A stretch of 64,000 bases of DNA from Lucifuga dentata (GCA_014773175.1 VXCM01000317.1:1-64000), one strand, 5' to 3'; numbered from the stretch's first letter, positions 11,284 through 24,283 are shown. Numbers and translations: made by a program. Notes: generated from the sequence alone by a model not told the origin.

Positions 11284-11911
11284 GGCCTCTTTCCACTGCA
11301 CAAGGAACAAGAACTAGACCAAACTGGAACTGGCCCTACATCAAGTTGTAGTTACCATTTTGTGTTTCAACCAACTTCAGTAGAAACTGTAGCAAAATGG
11401 CCTCAGTTGCAATCATGGAGGTCATCCAACCCAGTGGTCGAAAGCGAGGTGCTGAGTTTTTTGTGGTTCTTTGCCTGGAAAGCAGTTCATTTAATCAGCA
11501 CTTTGTAGCTTGTATGGAGCAATCCATAAAAAGGAGGACATGACTACAATGGCAGATTATGGAATGAACAATGATTTGTGATGCAGAAGATAAATGGTGA
11601 CAACTACATATTTAGGCTTTGTTTTCCTCTTACTTACGCATTGCGGGAAAATCAAGCCGGCTAACGGCTGTCACAGCTGCTTCAGTGATGTTGTGGTTTT
11701 TGTGACCAATTAGCACTAAACAGCGCAGTAGTCCTGCCTGCCCCAGGGTCCTGTTTGTTCCTGTAAGTCCCACATGTTGAACTTGGACCAGAAAATGAAA
11801 CTGGAACCGGAACTAAACCTGGTAACTGTAGCCAATGGAAATGCCACAGTTCCTGTTTTTAGTACCAAAGAAGAGCCAAAAGGTTTGATACTGTGGCAGT
11901 GGAAGAGAACC
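11284..11911. mobile_element. MITE with TCTTTCCACTGC inverted ends
   Basis: The left end GGCCTCTTTCCACTGCAC is matched by the right end GTGGCAGTGGAAGAGAACC (inverse GGTTCTCTTCCACTGCCAC). The 628-bp interior holds paired GGAACTGG / CTGGAACCGGAAC words near each end. This layout recalls PIF/Harbinger-like MITEs of fish whose ends contain TTTCCACTG. I cannot show a clear 3-bp target duplication (AAA on the left, TTC on the right), so the superfamily is uncertain. The open frame crossing its left half is non-genic. Confidence 0.6.
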
Positions 11912-12528
11912 TTCAGAATTCCAGTGTTATTTGTTTTATTTTTTAGTTTATTTTTCTTGATTGGAGCATGATGTGAAATCCAAACATCTTAGCTGCTGGT
12001 CAATTGTCAAGCCACAGGTTTTGATTAATGAACCTGAAGAAATGTTATGTCTGTTATGTGCTATAGAGTAGCAAACAAAATTCCTAATATCCCCCTTTAA
12101 ATCCATTACTCTGCTGTCTTTCACACTTGTAAGTATTGTTTTTTGTGGATCCTAGAAGGCAGAAGGGAAAGTCAGCAAAGAGTAATCCTGTCAAAACTAC
12201 GTATAAAATGTCTCTGACCTTGATTGGCCCTTGCTGCCCTGGATTATTCATTCAGATGACTGGATGTTTACTCTGACTGAAAAGAGTGAGTGATGGCATG
12301 CGGTATGAAACTGTCCCTCAAACTAATGGCAGCACTCTGTTCTTTGTGTCACATGAACAATGTATAGTTGTGTAGATCAACAATATAATAATACTGGACT
12401 GAATTTGGTCAGTGTGGTGGTTTTATTGCTGAAGGTCTGAGGAAGATATTTTGCTGAGAAAAGTGTTGGCCATTTATCATGTCGGCACTACACACAGATG
12501 TATTCATCATTCAACAGACATGCACAAA
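11912..12528. other. No gene seen
   Basis: Unremarkable sequence without repeats or coding signal. Confidence 0.5.
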
Positions 12529-12715
12529 CACCCACACACACACATATGCATGCACATACACACCAACAATCTTGAGTCTTCAACCACTGAAGCAAGAAAA
12601 CAACATCCAATTAGTAATATTATTGGCTTTATTCACCAATAGAACTTCTGAATTTAACAGTACCATGTTTTTTATATGTTTATCTGTGATTTTAAAAAAA
12701 CAAAAAGGGCCTGAA

Positions 12716-12764
<49 letters not shown>

Positions 12765-12778
12765 ACACACACACACAA
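12529..12778. repeat. Two CA-rich microsatellite tracts
   Basis: CA-rich DNA at 12529-12570 and a longer, nearly pure CA tract at 12721-12778. Open frames here encode only Thr-His or Cys-Val repeats and are artefacts of the dinucleotide. Confidence 0.95.
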
Positions 12779-13439
12779 TTGATTTATGCTTCAGTAACGA
12801 TGGCACTTGGCAGTTACCTTGGCAAACCCATGATAAAATGACCAAAGAAATGCGTTTATAACCTTAAACACAGGATGCTTCCAAGGCTGGCAGAAATGTT
12901 CTATTTCGTGTAAATTATTTTCAAAGTGGTTTACTTCAAAGCACTGAAAATACAGTAGGATGATCTCACAAGCAGTTTCACTCTTGTGTCTCTTTCTTCA
13001 TTGATTAAAATGTGAATTCAGAGGCATTCACAAGATAAAATGGGGCAAAAAAGTAGATCAGAAAGCAAGGCATTTGTTTTATGAGGTTGAAGAAGGTTAT
13101 AATTTGTGTGGACTGTAGTTTTTCAAGCCTGTTATAAGTTTTTACGGTTTACCTCTTGCCGATGGTCTGTTGACTCTGACACATGCAGTGTGTTTTATTC
13201 ATGATTTTTTTTTTCTATGACTTGAGAGACATATAGTACACTATTCAGTAAGAATTCAGTCCCAGACTGAATTCTTAAACCACAAAATGTAAAGGGAGTT
13301 AGTTGTTTCCTTCTCTAAATCACTGTGGGGAAGAGATGCCATATTAACATATGTCACTGATGCTGTTAAAAAAAAGTTTCATTAGTTGTTTTCTCCAAAA
13401 TATGCTTTCAGTCTGCTAATATGTTTTGCTCTCAGCTAG
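12779..13439. other. No gene seen
   Basis: AT-rich, no recognised repeat. A local 12-14 bp inverted repeat (AGAATTCAGTC / GACTGAATTCT, 13251-13276) is present but short. Confidence 0.5.
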
Positions 13440-13760
13440 CAACAGCATCCAAGGTTGGTGACAATCTGATCAACACTAATCCAGACCAAGATATCTCAAG
13501 TACCATAAAGTATGGTGTGAAATTTTACGATCCACGGAGAATGACTCCTAATAATTCTGGTGACATTGGCCTTTAATCTAATGGTCAAAATGTCTTCTTG
13601 ACCAACACTAGGTCTTGTGATAATTTATTGCCAAAATGAATGGCAGAATTAACATAAGTTCTTGTGTATTTTGCTGTCCCCAGGGGATGAATCAGATTAT
13701 ATGTGGTGACATCTGACATTAGAATATAGGTGGTGACATTTGACCTTTCCATTAACTCAA
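13440..13760. repeat. Degraded interspersed repeat, class unresolved
   Basis: The sequence contains GAGAATGACTCCTAAT, TTCTGGTGACATTGGCC, GGTCAAAATGTC and TTGACCAACACT in this order. From memory a repeat with closely similar phrases (AATGAATCCTAATGACTTTGGTGA... followed by TTTGACCAACACTTTGG...) is dispersed in many teleost genomes. No ends or coding capacity can be seen here, so neither class nor limits are established. Confidence 0.35.
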
Positions 13761-15549
13761 ATTTCCACTTGCACACAACAAATATCAAAATCTCATGGGC
13801 AGAGTGGCAGGAAATGTTGATACACTGTGCACAGAGGGTGAATTTTTCTGTGTTATACATAAACTTTCCTCTAACACTCTCTTCAGGGCAAAAATGCCAA
13901 CTTTTCATAACTTATTCAACAAATTTCCAAGAAATTAGAAATTTGAAAACCTTTTGACATCTCTATTTCCAGCATCAAGACATACATACATACATGTAGT
14001 TGCTCTAATGGAAGGGGGCTATGAATAGCAAAATCAGCAGCATTTAGTAGGGCCTCTAATGCGGACTTACTACATTTGTTGAGGAAATCCCGGCATAGAG
14101 CTTCAAAGTGTTTCAATCAGCTCAAGTCTCTTTCAATTTACTTCAAATAGAATATCATCTGTTTTAACTTTTCATTCTGTGGTTGATAGGTCTTCACAGA
14201 TAAATCACGTGTCTCTCCAACACAAGGGCAGGTCAACACAGAAAGACTCCCTGACGTGCTGCTGAGCCACTATTACGTGCTGAAAAAAATAAAATAAAGT
14301 AAAGCCTGCACTGACATTTCGGCACTGATTTCATCAATTCCAGTCAGCCTTTAATTATTTAGTGAAAGAGTCCTTTTGTATACAAGTGTTGATGTGCCTT
14401 CCTTTGTAACATTTGGCAGCTAGCCTCTTTCTATAGAGATAGAGACATTCAGTTCATGTTGAACAAGATACAGGAAAAGAGTGGGAGCAATGAGACATGC
14501 AATTTCCTGGTAGCTAGGCAACCCTAGAGATCTGCTCTGGAAGACCTTGAGATGTCTCCCATAATATTGCAGGCAAGTGTTACTGTTTGGAAGCTCACTG
14601 GGACTCAGGGTTGTTTTTTTTTTTTTTTNTTTTTTTTTTTTTTTGTTTTTTTGTTTTTTGTTTTTTTTAAGTCACAAAAATGTCACAACAAGTTGATGGC
14701 ATGTTTCTTAATTTTGGATAGAATTCCTAAGTAGGCCATGTTTAGCAAGAAAAATTTCCTTCCTCCTAGCACCAAAAGACATTCATCAAGCGATGGCATT
14801 GTAGTGTGTATTGTAGCAGTTTCAAGGTAAGATTTTAACATCTTTAGTAAGTTTATAAGAATTCTTCATTGACAGCCAGATAGCCAGCAGGCTATCTGTG
14901 ATAGTGATGTGGCAGATGCAGGCTAATTACTCATTTAAGGGCCTTATACACCGTGGATGGCTCTAAGCAGGTTACATGTTAATGTCAGCATGTGACAGAA
15001 GAAAATGACTAATTAAAAGAAGCTATGGATTTGTCTAATGGATGCTTTTTTCTTTTTTTTTTTTTGNTTTTTTTTTTTTTGGTTTGAATCTCAAGTTTTG
15101 CAACTTTGACAATATTGAAAAAGAAATGCGGGAAAATAACAAAATGCATGTTGTCCCATTTGAAAGGTTTACAAAAATATACCTCAAAGTCTACAGGGAG
15201 TTTCAAAAATGGTCCTGTTTTTTTTTTGTTTGTTTGTTTTTTGTTTTTTTGTTTTTTTTCCCCACAACTTCTAACTCTTATAGCTGACTTCTGCTTCATT
15301 ATTCATAGCTGTTTGGCTATAAACATGGACATCTGAAACTCTCTGTTCCTGTTCATACAAAATTGTCTGACATCCTGGGACTCTCAGGTGGCAGCCAGAT
15401 AAAAGCAAAGCAAAGTGATTCACCTGTGGCATGAGGCGGCCTTTGCTTTTAAGGGCACTCACCCACACACCATGTGGGTTCAAAGCATCCTTACCTAAGA
15501 GAGTGAGACAAAAGTTTGGACAGAGAAAAACAGCAGAGAGGAATGTAGC
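13761..15549. other. No gene seen; N-marked T-tracts
   Basis: Open frames near 13.6-14.1 kb on both strands are short and unrecognised. T-rich tracts carry single Ns at 14629 and 15067; open frames crossing them are strings of Phe or Lys. Confidence 0.5.

Positions 15550-15597
<48 letters not shown>
15550..15597. repeat. GA microsatellite
   Basis: GA-rich tract with one interruption near its left end. The 140-codon minus-strand frame across it is Ser-Leu repeat and not a gene. Confidence 0.95.
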
Positions 15598-15600
<3 letters not shown>

Positions 15601-16147
15601 GTGAAATGATGAAGGTGTCTCAAAAAGAAAGGAGAGAGAGTGAAAATAAGGAAGCGGTGACACAGGAAATAGAATGTGGCACAGAAAGTGCACTGAATAG
15701 AGACAGGGATAGAGGTGGGGGTTGCGGGGAGGGGGTGTTCAGCCAGCTATGAGAGCAAAAGGAGCGTGGGCACTAAGGTAGAATATTTTTCCAGCATCAT
15801 GGGAAGAGAGCCTGTGAGAGCCCTGTTATTAGGTGTGTTTGTGTTGCCGAGCCTTTTTCTATTTTAAAAGAGGCAAATTGCCCATGGTTCAGCAGTTACT
15901 GTTTCAGGAAAAAGCAGAATGTTCATGAGTACGTCTCCCCTCTTTTTATAATCCTGGTATATCACATGTGATCTTTCTCCTGAAATACAGCAGAAGATTA
16001 CAATAATGTGATTCAAACCCATCTGAAAGCCAACAATAAAAAACAGCTGTAAAACCAGAAGGTCACTCAGAACACACAAAGCTGAACAAAGACAAATATT
16101 GTCTAGTTTTAATAATATAAAGAAGTGACTACTTACACAGATAGGAA

Positions 16148-16250
16148 TTAAAGGACAACAGCAGTGATTTTGCATGTTATAGCCCAATAAATATACACCC
16201 ACAAACACGTTACTGCCAACCATTTTCCAAAACATAAAATCATATTAGAC
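16148..16250 (-). repeat. Family A repeat, right-end fragment
   Basis: Starts TTAAAGGACAACAGCAGTG and continues through TTTTGCATGTTATAGCCCA to CCAACCATTTTCCAAAA. This is the inverse of the right half of family A seen at 17450-17528, 32170-32264 and 48440-48595. It ends against an unrelated spacer just left of a plus-oriented family A copy, so the two copies are arranged head to head. Confidence 0.7.
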
Positions 16251-16308
16251 TTTTTGGGTTATTTTGTCATCTCTCCTAATTTTTCAAAATCAAATATTCA
16301 GGTGATAC

Positions 16309-17528
16309 ATCCACCCTGAAATATAATGGCCCCGATTCATTAAAAAAAAAAAAAAAAAAANAAAAAAAAAAAAAAAAAAGTGATGAGTGTAGCATTCCCT
16401 TAATGTGGGCTGTGATAATTGAGGCTCATTCACAAAACTTCTCCTACAATAATCAGTGCACCGCTGTCACATGAAGGTAGCGTTGCTGTGAGGTGAGACA
16501 GGTAAAAGCCAATGAAGATCATCATGTTAATGAGCTTCTGCATATTTATCAGCCACCATTTATCCTGATTCATCTGGTTTTAAAGCCACAAATTGGCAAA
16601 GGAAATATACATTCTGTTTTAGCGATCCTCATTTTAAAAGACTGGCACGAAAATAACTGTTAAACATGTATTTCAGCCTTTCAGCCTCCATAGTTTGTGA
16701 TTGTGCTGCATGGGGGGGGNGGGGGGGGGGGGTTGGTTGAGGAACACAGACATGCACAGTGTAGCAGGTGATTCGAGTGCCTGAGTGTGTTCAGGTCAGA
16801 TCAAAACACACCATTTAAAAACTGACTGATCAGCTGAGTGAGTTTATCTATCAAAGTTATTGATCACTGACACGTGAGGCAAATAATGTTTTAAACGTCA
16901 CCCAGATTTCACACCACTGAAATTTACCACCGGAATGAAGTGGGTATTAATTTTTGCTTGTAGGTTTGTTTTACGAATAGCTACAGTGACATGTAAATAA
17001 GGAAATATCACAATAACGCCTCTTTCAAGGTAAATGCTAAAATATGTCGTTAACAGGCGTTTATGAATGAGCAAATGTGGTTGCGCCATATTTGCGCATA
17101 GCGATGTGGCAAATCATTCACTACGGTTTATGAATCTGGGCCAATATTTCTCTGATGAGTGTGTTTGTCTGAATGGCACAGTCATTTTTAATTTATGAGC
17201 AAGAACTGTCTTGTCCTGGGACTTATATTCCCTGACGGAGACAGATTTTATCTATGCAGCTTTTAAATTAAGTAATTTTGACAAAAAAAAATAAGAAAGA
17301 CATTTTGTTTGCTGTGATGGATTACTTATCTCTAGGATGTTTCAAGTCTCTACAAGTTGATTTAAATAGCATACTGGAATGAACTGAAACCAATGGCTTC
17401 CTGGAAAACAAATCTCAAATATACAGCTCCAGTAGTATGTTCTGGAGAATGGTTGGCAGTAATGTAATGTGTATGTGGGTTGTATTTATTGGACTCAAAC
17501 ATGCAATATCACCAGTATGCTCCTTTAA
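16309..17528 (+). repeat. Family A repeat, split by a MITE
   Basis: Left end CAGGTGATACATCCACCC at 16309; right end GCTCCTTTAA at 17528. The left 19 bp and everything after 17142 align in order with the uninterrupted copy at 47991-48595. Shared blocks are TCTTGTCCTGGGAC (for TCTTCTCCTGGACA), GCTGTGATGGATTAC, AGTCTCTACAAGTTGAT, GAACTGAAACCAATGGC and CAAACATGCAATATC. The 815-bp segment 16328-17142 is an inserted element. Family A has no coding capacity I can detect and its class is unknown. Confidence 0.8.
16328..17142. mobile_element. MITE with GGCCC-GATTCAT ends, 3-bp target duplication
   Basis: The left end GGCCCCGATTCATTAAA and the right end TTTATGAATCTGGGCC are inverted repeats (inverse GGCCCAGATTCATAAA). 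AAT flanks both sides. The empty site is seen in the family A copy at 48017-48019, where CTAATTTTTTCACC reads straight through. The 815 bp include an A-run with N at 16361 and a G-run with N at 16720, so true length is uncertain. The motifs ATTCACAAAAC and GTTTATGAATGAG repeat the terminal theme inside. A 3-bp duplication would suit PIF/Harbinger, but AAT is not the usual TWA, so the superfamily is open. Confidence 0.8.
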
Positions 17529-20431
17529 TTGCTCTATTTATCATACAAAACAGTACTTTCAAAAATGTATCTAGATTGGAACCAAATTGAACCTACTGCA
17601 TCTATCATGAGATCAAATTATTTTCAATAAGATTGGTGCATTACTTTTGAAGAATAAAAAAAGCCCTATCTTGCAATGTTAAGAGATAATTTTAGTAATT
17701 CCTCCTGGATTTACCTTGGATCCAGAGTGGCACCAAAATTTAATTAAGAAAGGAATGAGGTTCTTCCCTGGTAAAGCACAGAATGTCTTAATTATCATCC
17801 ATTCAGCAGAGCTTTTTATGGAGCACAGTATTGATCCTGTAGTCACAATAGTTGGCTGCACTACAATCACCTAGGGATTATTACTAAGTTGATCAATGGA
17901 TCTGTATATGTAACAAAGCATAACCTATGTAATGCTATTTTAGCTCAAAACTAATGTTTTGTGTATATTTTAAAACAGTCACATGTTTTAAGAGTCAAAA
18001 GTTTACAAAACTCAGAGTATGACCTTTTAAACCTTCATTTCAGTTGAAAACCAGCATTTCTGCAATATCAAGCAATATAAAGATAGCGGAATTGGTTTTA
18101 ATGCACTGTAAAATATTCACAAAGTGTGACTACATTGATTTATTCATGAAGAAGAACAATCTCAAATTGATGGTATATCAAAGCTTCACAAACCTTCTGG
18201 GGCCTTTAACATGGACCTTCTGTATGAGATAGCACAAATATTTTCACTAATTACAGTATTGCTTAACAATCCAGATTAGTTACTGTACAATGATGCAATA
18301 AATTTGCAAGAGAGCCTAATTAAAAAAAAAAAAAAAAAAAAAAATAGAACCCAACAGCAATCATCTTCAGTCATCCTCTAACTGATTTCATATCTTAAAT
18401 CATGTACGTAAAATCTACAGAGACTGCAAATTGCAAGCCAGATGCAGCCCTGGCAAAAAGTCCCATTACAAATAAAGTCATTTAGTATAAATGTTAGCAT
18501 CTGACATTACTGCACCTCAGGGGTGACACCGATATTAATGGAGCATACTCAACATGTCTGCATGGACGAATAAAGTCATGCATCTTGAAAGTTACTTCTC
18601 ACCCAGAACTCAATAACAAATGTACATCCTCTACATCTACATCTATATTTTGATCATACTCTATCTCTGACATGCCATGTCAACAAGATGTAGGGAAAAC
18701 TAACTGAAAGAATTACAGTTCAAAAGAAGGTGATACTGCAAATTTGCTACTTATGCTACTGCAGGTCACTGACAAAGGTGAACAGGCAATAAATGTTTTT
18801 ACTGCAGGTTATTGTGTTAACTGTAGTGCTTACAATTTAATTTAAGTAGAAAACACCGGAAAGTATTTAGTTCTACCAAATATACACTGAATCTGCTTTG
18901 GATGAAAAAATGAGGGACACCTGAAAAGCAGATGTTCATATCTGTGTGTGTGTGTTTTATTCATCTTAATTTAATTCTGAGTCTGGTCATTTTAGGAGGA
19001 GTGCATGATCATGGATGACAACTATAAGCCTTGGTGCTCAGCCTGTCAGATGGTTTGCAGATGCAAACACACACAAGCAGCAGTGACATTTTTTAATAAT
19101 GCATGTGATTCAGTTTGCCATTCTGGTGGAGCCATTGTCATTCACCAATAAACACCATTCATAACCACTCAGTCAAGCAGATATTAGGCTCAAGGAGGCA
19201 TCATCCTGAAAGGGAGAAAGCAAAATGACCTTTTTCCTACACACACACACACATCACTCCTTTATTTATGTAACTGTGCGTTATTAACTAATTTAAAATA
19301 TCAGCACACGTGAGTAAAGTAAGATCCATTGCTGTATGTGATTTGTAAGTCATTTGTAGTTTATAATGACACTATGACACATATAATGACACAAACAAGA
19401 ACAAGACTGTTTCATATGGATGGAATATTGCCAAGATGGAGAACAAGCTATATGTTATCAAAGAAAACAGTGATAATTGTTATTTGGTTAGTCAGGACAG
19501 AATTAATGTTTCCAAATCTCAAGAAAATGTAAAGCTTGAAATTTGCTTATTGATGACTCTGTAGCAGCACATATATTCACAGTATAGATACCTCTTTTTA
19601 ATTGGCATTGAGTATAGATACTGGCTTATAACTCCATCAATATGCTGTAATTAAAAGAGAAATTGTGCTGAGTTCTCTATTTCTGTCTTCTTTCCAAAGC
19701 CACACAGGGAGCTATTTTTTATTTATAGTATGCGCCAAGGGCTCATAATTGTAATAATTTATATATAGTGTCTCAATTGGATTTTAAAATGAGGCTGTAG
19801 TTTATAATTTGAAATTTACCCTCAATGTGCTATAAATAGCAACATTGCTTTTAAGCATTCTTAGCATTTCTTAATGGTATATTACATGATGTACTTGACT
19901 AAATAGTGAGTTAAAATACATGACATTAATAGATCGTAGATTGGTCAAGTTAATACATGAATGGTTTTACTTATCAAACATGGCAAAGCTTCAGCGTTGC
20001 CAACTTAGCAGGCTTATCACTAGATCTAGAGACTTTTAAGACCCTTTTGCAATTTTTTTTTTTCAAAAAAGAGCCTATTGACAAATCCAATGATTTTTTA
20101 GGCAGACATCAACAACTTTCACAAGAAGCAAATTGTCAAACATGCTCTGCAAATCTGTTCCTCATGACAGTGGCTGTGGCTCTCCAGGACTAAGACAGCT
20201 GCATATAGTCCATTCCATGAGCATGTGTGCTGGGACAGCGTAGGGCAGGCATGTTAACTTGACTAGACAGACAGAAACAGGAATAAACTGCACGTGTGTC
20301 AACGTTCATTCAATACATCCAGTAATCCTCATTGTTTGGCTGGGAACCTACCTCTCCTCCTTTATTTTATGTTCTAAACAGTTAAACTAAAGTAACACCA
20401 TTAAACTTGATTTTAGTTCAGAGTTGGTTGG
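17529..20431. other. No gene seen
   Basis: Nearly 3 kb of AT-rich sequence with an A-run at 18320-18344 and a short CA run near 19240. The only open frames are 60-70 codons long and unrecognised. Confidence 0.5.
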
Positions 20432-20500
20432 CCTACCTACCTACCTATCCACCCACGGACTGACTGACCAACCGATCTACCTACCTACCTACCTACCTAT
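20432..20500. repeat. CTAC tetranucleotide repeat, interrupted
   Basis: Two CTAC/CTAT runs flank a degenerate CCAC/GACTGACTGACC segment, indicating an old, compound tetranucleotide array. Confidence 0.85.
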
Positions 20501-22153
20501 CAGGCTAGGCAACAATATAACCAGAAATAAAAACATTTTGTGGCAACTTGGCAAGGCATAACACAAACAAATAAAAGAAAAATATTAAAATATATTGTAA
20601 TATGCAATATATTCACATATGCAGAATACCTAATAACACCTTTTAGCAACTTTTGGAGCAGGCCTTAGTGATTTTCACACAAAGGAGTTGCAACACTGCA
20701 CAGATGGAAAACCATAGAAAACTGGTGTCCATAATTTTGATAAGCACCTGTACTGCTCAAATTAATGTGGTGTATGACTTTTATTTTACCAGATATTAGT
20801 GAGGTATGACTGTCTACAGTTTGTACGCTAAAAAAAGGCTAAACAGATCCAGTGTCACCAGACTAATAAATCGTTAGATTATGCCATTTTTTTTTTGTGC
20901 TACCACAAGAATCATTTAAAATTGAAACCCGGTGACTGCTTAGTGGTTTAAATACAGAAAAGCTCAAGAAGAAATATGGCCAGATTAAAGGTCTCATTTT
21001 CAATTTTGATTAACCTGTGATAAAGATATGTCAAGCACTGAACCAGTTATATCACCTTGTTGATGACATTGTGTGACATCAAGACTGTTGCCAGTTCAGG
21101 ATTTTCACAGAGCCTGGGAAGATGTGATGATGTTGGCGAGCTAGAAGTGTTGATGATGATGATGCTGCTGCTGCTGCTGATGATGATGATAGTGTCTGCG
21201 CCAGTGGCTGTGTGTGTACTGTTTCACCATGATGAATATCCCTATCCCAGATGGCTGGCTCTACACGAGACAGAGCGAGAAAACCCTCTCAACCCATATG
21301 AAGCATCAACGGCCAAACTCACCAAGGTCACCGTCAGCGGAAAGGGAGAGAGAAGAGGGAAAGAGTTTAATATCTCCACTGCTGACAGCTGCAATTTAAT
21401 TGTTACCTTGTGAAACAGATACTGCACTTTCAACAGAGAAATAGACTTTGGCTCTATCTTGATGGCTCTCTAGTGAGAGCCCCAAATCCTTGGCTTTATA
21501 TTTGAGGAACAGTTTCTTTATGGTGCCTTTCAGAGACAAAAGAAGCTCTGCACAGGTGATTTAAACACTTCTGTTCTCAAGGCCTATACTATTATGGTTT
21601 ATATTCTCAAAGTCTATAGACGGATTACTTTTATTCCTAAAACCTACTTAATGATAATTTGTTGATTAGTTAGCTAGGTCACTATAAGTCTTTTTTTGCA
21701 CATGAACTGCTAAAACAAACCATTCTATTGTTTATATGATGATGGGGCTACAATGGTGGAGTTACTGAGCATTCCTCACTAACCTCGAGTACATAGTGAG
21801 CATGTGCAGAAAAGTTCTTTTTAGGCACTGCAGCATAAATACAGAGGCAGGCTTTACATCGACCCAACCAAATTATAATGTCATTGTGTTACTTCTTTGT
21901 GTCAGCAAAGACACAGAAATTAAGACATATCCTTGTACCTTGTTATTATCTTGTATATCAATTCACCATCGTTTAACTAAAAACAGCAAAATTTTGAAAT
22001 ACATTTTTGCATGCTCACATATAAAACTTATGGGAAAAGTTTATCTTTATTCATTACTTTATGGTGCACCTAGGGAAAATACATTTCAAAACTTACAACT
22101 ATTAATATACATTTTTGAACACCTCTATTTAAATATATTAAAGAGGTTAAATG

Positions 22154-22156
<3 letters not shown>
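20501..22156. other. No gene seen; trinucleotide repeat at 21153-21190
   Basis: GAT and CTG triplet repeats occur at 21153-21190 and produce a spurious Met/Leu-rich frame. A 146-codon frame at 21796-22236 is AT-rich, ends in Tyr-Ile repeats from TA dinucleotides and is treated as chance. Confidence 0.5.

Positions 22157-22189
<33 letters not shown>
22157..22189. repeat. TA microsatellite
   Basis: TA repeats with one internal GT. Confidence 0.9.
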
Positions 22190-22536
22190 ATTTTCCCTCT
22201 TTTATACATTGTAATGTAGTAAGGAATCTTTGTTGAAAATTGTCTAAGTTGGGAAAATCTTAAGGTTAATTCCTATAGAGAAGTGTCAAGTAAGATAAAT
22301 CATAGGTCATGAACTCTTCTGGAAGCTTTGTTTTGGATTAGTCCTTTGCTTTCATAACATGTTTCACCAACATGGATCACACGAATGTGCCCACCGACAC
22401 CTGGTTAGACACACACATGAATTACGAGGCTAGCGAGTGACTGTTTGGTCAGCATCTGGTTTTACAGTCCATGAGTGTTGCCAGGTCAGGCCTGTCAAAA
22501 TTAGAACAAAGCAAACTTACTGGAAGAGGGATCCTT

Positions 22537-22590
22537 AAAGTGACAGTACCTGAAATGGCCTGTTTTCACTCAGTGTGCAATGTGAGGTAT
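22537..22590 (+). repeat. Family B repeat fragment
   Basis: TTAAAGTGACAGTACCTGAA, then TGGCCTGTTTTCACTCAG and TGTGCA, aligns with the start of family B at 32261 (TTAAAGAGACAGTCTG, then CTGCCTGTTTTCATCTAG, TCTGCA). Only about 50 bp are preserved. Confidence 0.55.
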
Positions 22591-23458
22591 TTATAGATTT
22601 TGCTTCTGAATTTGTTGAAATAAGGACTAATGTCCATCAAATTTAAAATACTCTTGTAATATTCAGACAAAGCGCACAAGAAAATAACCAGTCCATTCAG
22701 TTTTGACTTCATGGCCAGCTACAGCAAAATAATAGCTCATCAGCCACTCAAAATTACAAAAAAAAAAAAAAAAAAAATTAATGACTCAATGTGTCTCATT
22801 GTACTTTGACTGAAATACAAAACTCTTGCCCACGGCAGTGGTTTGTGGTCAGCTAATTATTAAATCAAAGTGTTGTTCAACCAGTGTTAAATGGATGAGA
22901 TAGGAAAATAGATTAATTATATTATGACTAACGATGATATACTTAAGCCTATTTTCCTCATTATGTGGGAGGCAGTTATGATGGTCAGAGATATAAAGCT
23001 TTGTTGCTTTGTGGGCAGTTGAGTCACAGAGCACAGCAGATAATTACGCTCAAGATAAGCTGTTGCATATAAAAGGTCAATGAAATGAGGTAATACAATG
23101 ATGAATAAAGCCTTACAAGGTTTTCTTAAAAATGACAGGATTTATTTGAAGATTTATGGTAGCTAATGGCAGCTACATAAGATCTTAGTAGCTCTGTTAT
23201 GGTCCTGTGCAAGGCACTCAGCCCTTAAATATATTCTCAACCCTGAAATCTTTTGCCCAACTCACGGTGAAGGATTGGATGTCTTGCATTGTCAGTCTGA
23301 CGAAAAATACGTTCTTGTTAAGACTCTGAATGGATCACTTCATGTTTCAACTCTGCACCTCAATCTTCTGTCTTTTTTCAAGTTTAAACCTTGACCAGCA
23401 TTCATACATATGAGCATACATGTTTTTATCTTCCCTTCTGTCGATCACTGTAATTTAG
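22591..23458. other. No gene seen
   Basis: AT-rich sequence with an A-run at 22758. Part of 23220-23458 may be more divergent LINE sequence upstream of the next feature, but no motif confirms it. Confidence 0.45.
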
Positions 23459-23760
23459 CAGCAATTTAGCAGGGCTGCATTGAGTGCAGGGTTTTTTGCC
23501 AGCTTGAAAAGAAGGGATCACATTACTCTTATTCTGGCATGCTTACATTGGTTGCCTGTCAGTTTCATGATCAATTTTAAAATCTGATTTATAACTTTAA
23601 AAGCTTGAAAAGGCCTTGCTCCTAGCTCTATTTTGGACCTTTTTACAGTCTATGAGCCATTGTGTAGCCTCAGGCTCTCTTGGTGCTGCCTTTGTTACAC
23701 TGGCTAAATCAGTGCTCTCCTTCAAATCAATTGTCAACAGACATAGCTCTATTTTATTTT
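23459..23760 (+). mobile_element. L2-like LINE ORF2 C-terminal remnant
   Basis: One plus-strand frame reads QFSRAALSAGFFASLKRR, then DHITLILACLHWLPVSF, then MINFKI, a stop, FITLKA, a stop, KGLAPSSILDL and PLCSLRLS. This follows the conserved end of L2-clade ORF2, where ...RDHITP-L--LHWLPV-FRI-FKI-L-TFKALNGLAPSYL... lies after the reverse-transcriptase core. Stops occur at 23585 and 23606. A frameshift moves the last part (AAFVTLAKSVLSFKSI) to another frame. It is a dead, 5'-truncated copy. Confidence 0.8.
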
Positions 23761-24283
23761 TATTTTCTGTCCTCATTGCTGGTTCTTGCAACTGTGGACC
23801 TGGTTTTTGAAAACATTTTTGTTAACCACAACAGAATGTGCATTTTAATACTTTAAAATATTTAATTACCAATTTGTATTATCTATTTGTGCAGATTATG
23901 TTTAAATACAAAGGACATTGATTAATCGATTACTTATGAAGTCATTTGGGTTCCCTGCCTGTAAAGCAAACAAAGGGAGACTTAATAACAAAAAATGCTA
24001 GTGTTAAGTTTCTTTCTGCTGGCAGCAATAAACTGTAGACAATTAAAAAAAAATAAAAAAATTTAAAAAAACTTGAGTTACATTTAGTTTTAATTTTGGT
24101 TTTGTGTCATTTCTTAACTGTTATGTGTTGAATATTATCAAAATTGCAAAACTTGAGGTTCGTGCCTGTAAAAATATAGTAATCCAGTAAGGGTTCGTGA
24201 GTGTTACAAGCTGACACAACTGACTAATCAGGACAGGGCAGGCTTTTCAGGAGGACCCCTTAACAACTTAACAAGTTAGTACT

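Noticed and set aside
12479..12841. 120-codon frame with His-Thr repeats
   Set aside because: It is created by the CA microsatellite.
15271..15693. 140-codon minus-strand frame
   Set aside because: Much of it is Ser-Leu translated from a GA microsatellite.
20640..20760. Possible Tc1/mariner right end (GTCCATAATTTTGATAAGCACC)
   Set aside because: No inverted partner within 1 kb and no transposase trace.
21796..22236. 146-codon plus-strand open frame, the longest in the window
   Set aside because: It is AT-rich, ends in Tyr-Ile repeats from a TA microsatellite, and has no recognisable domain or splice context.
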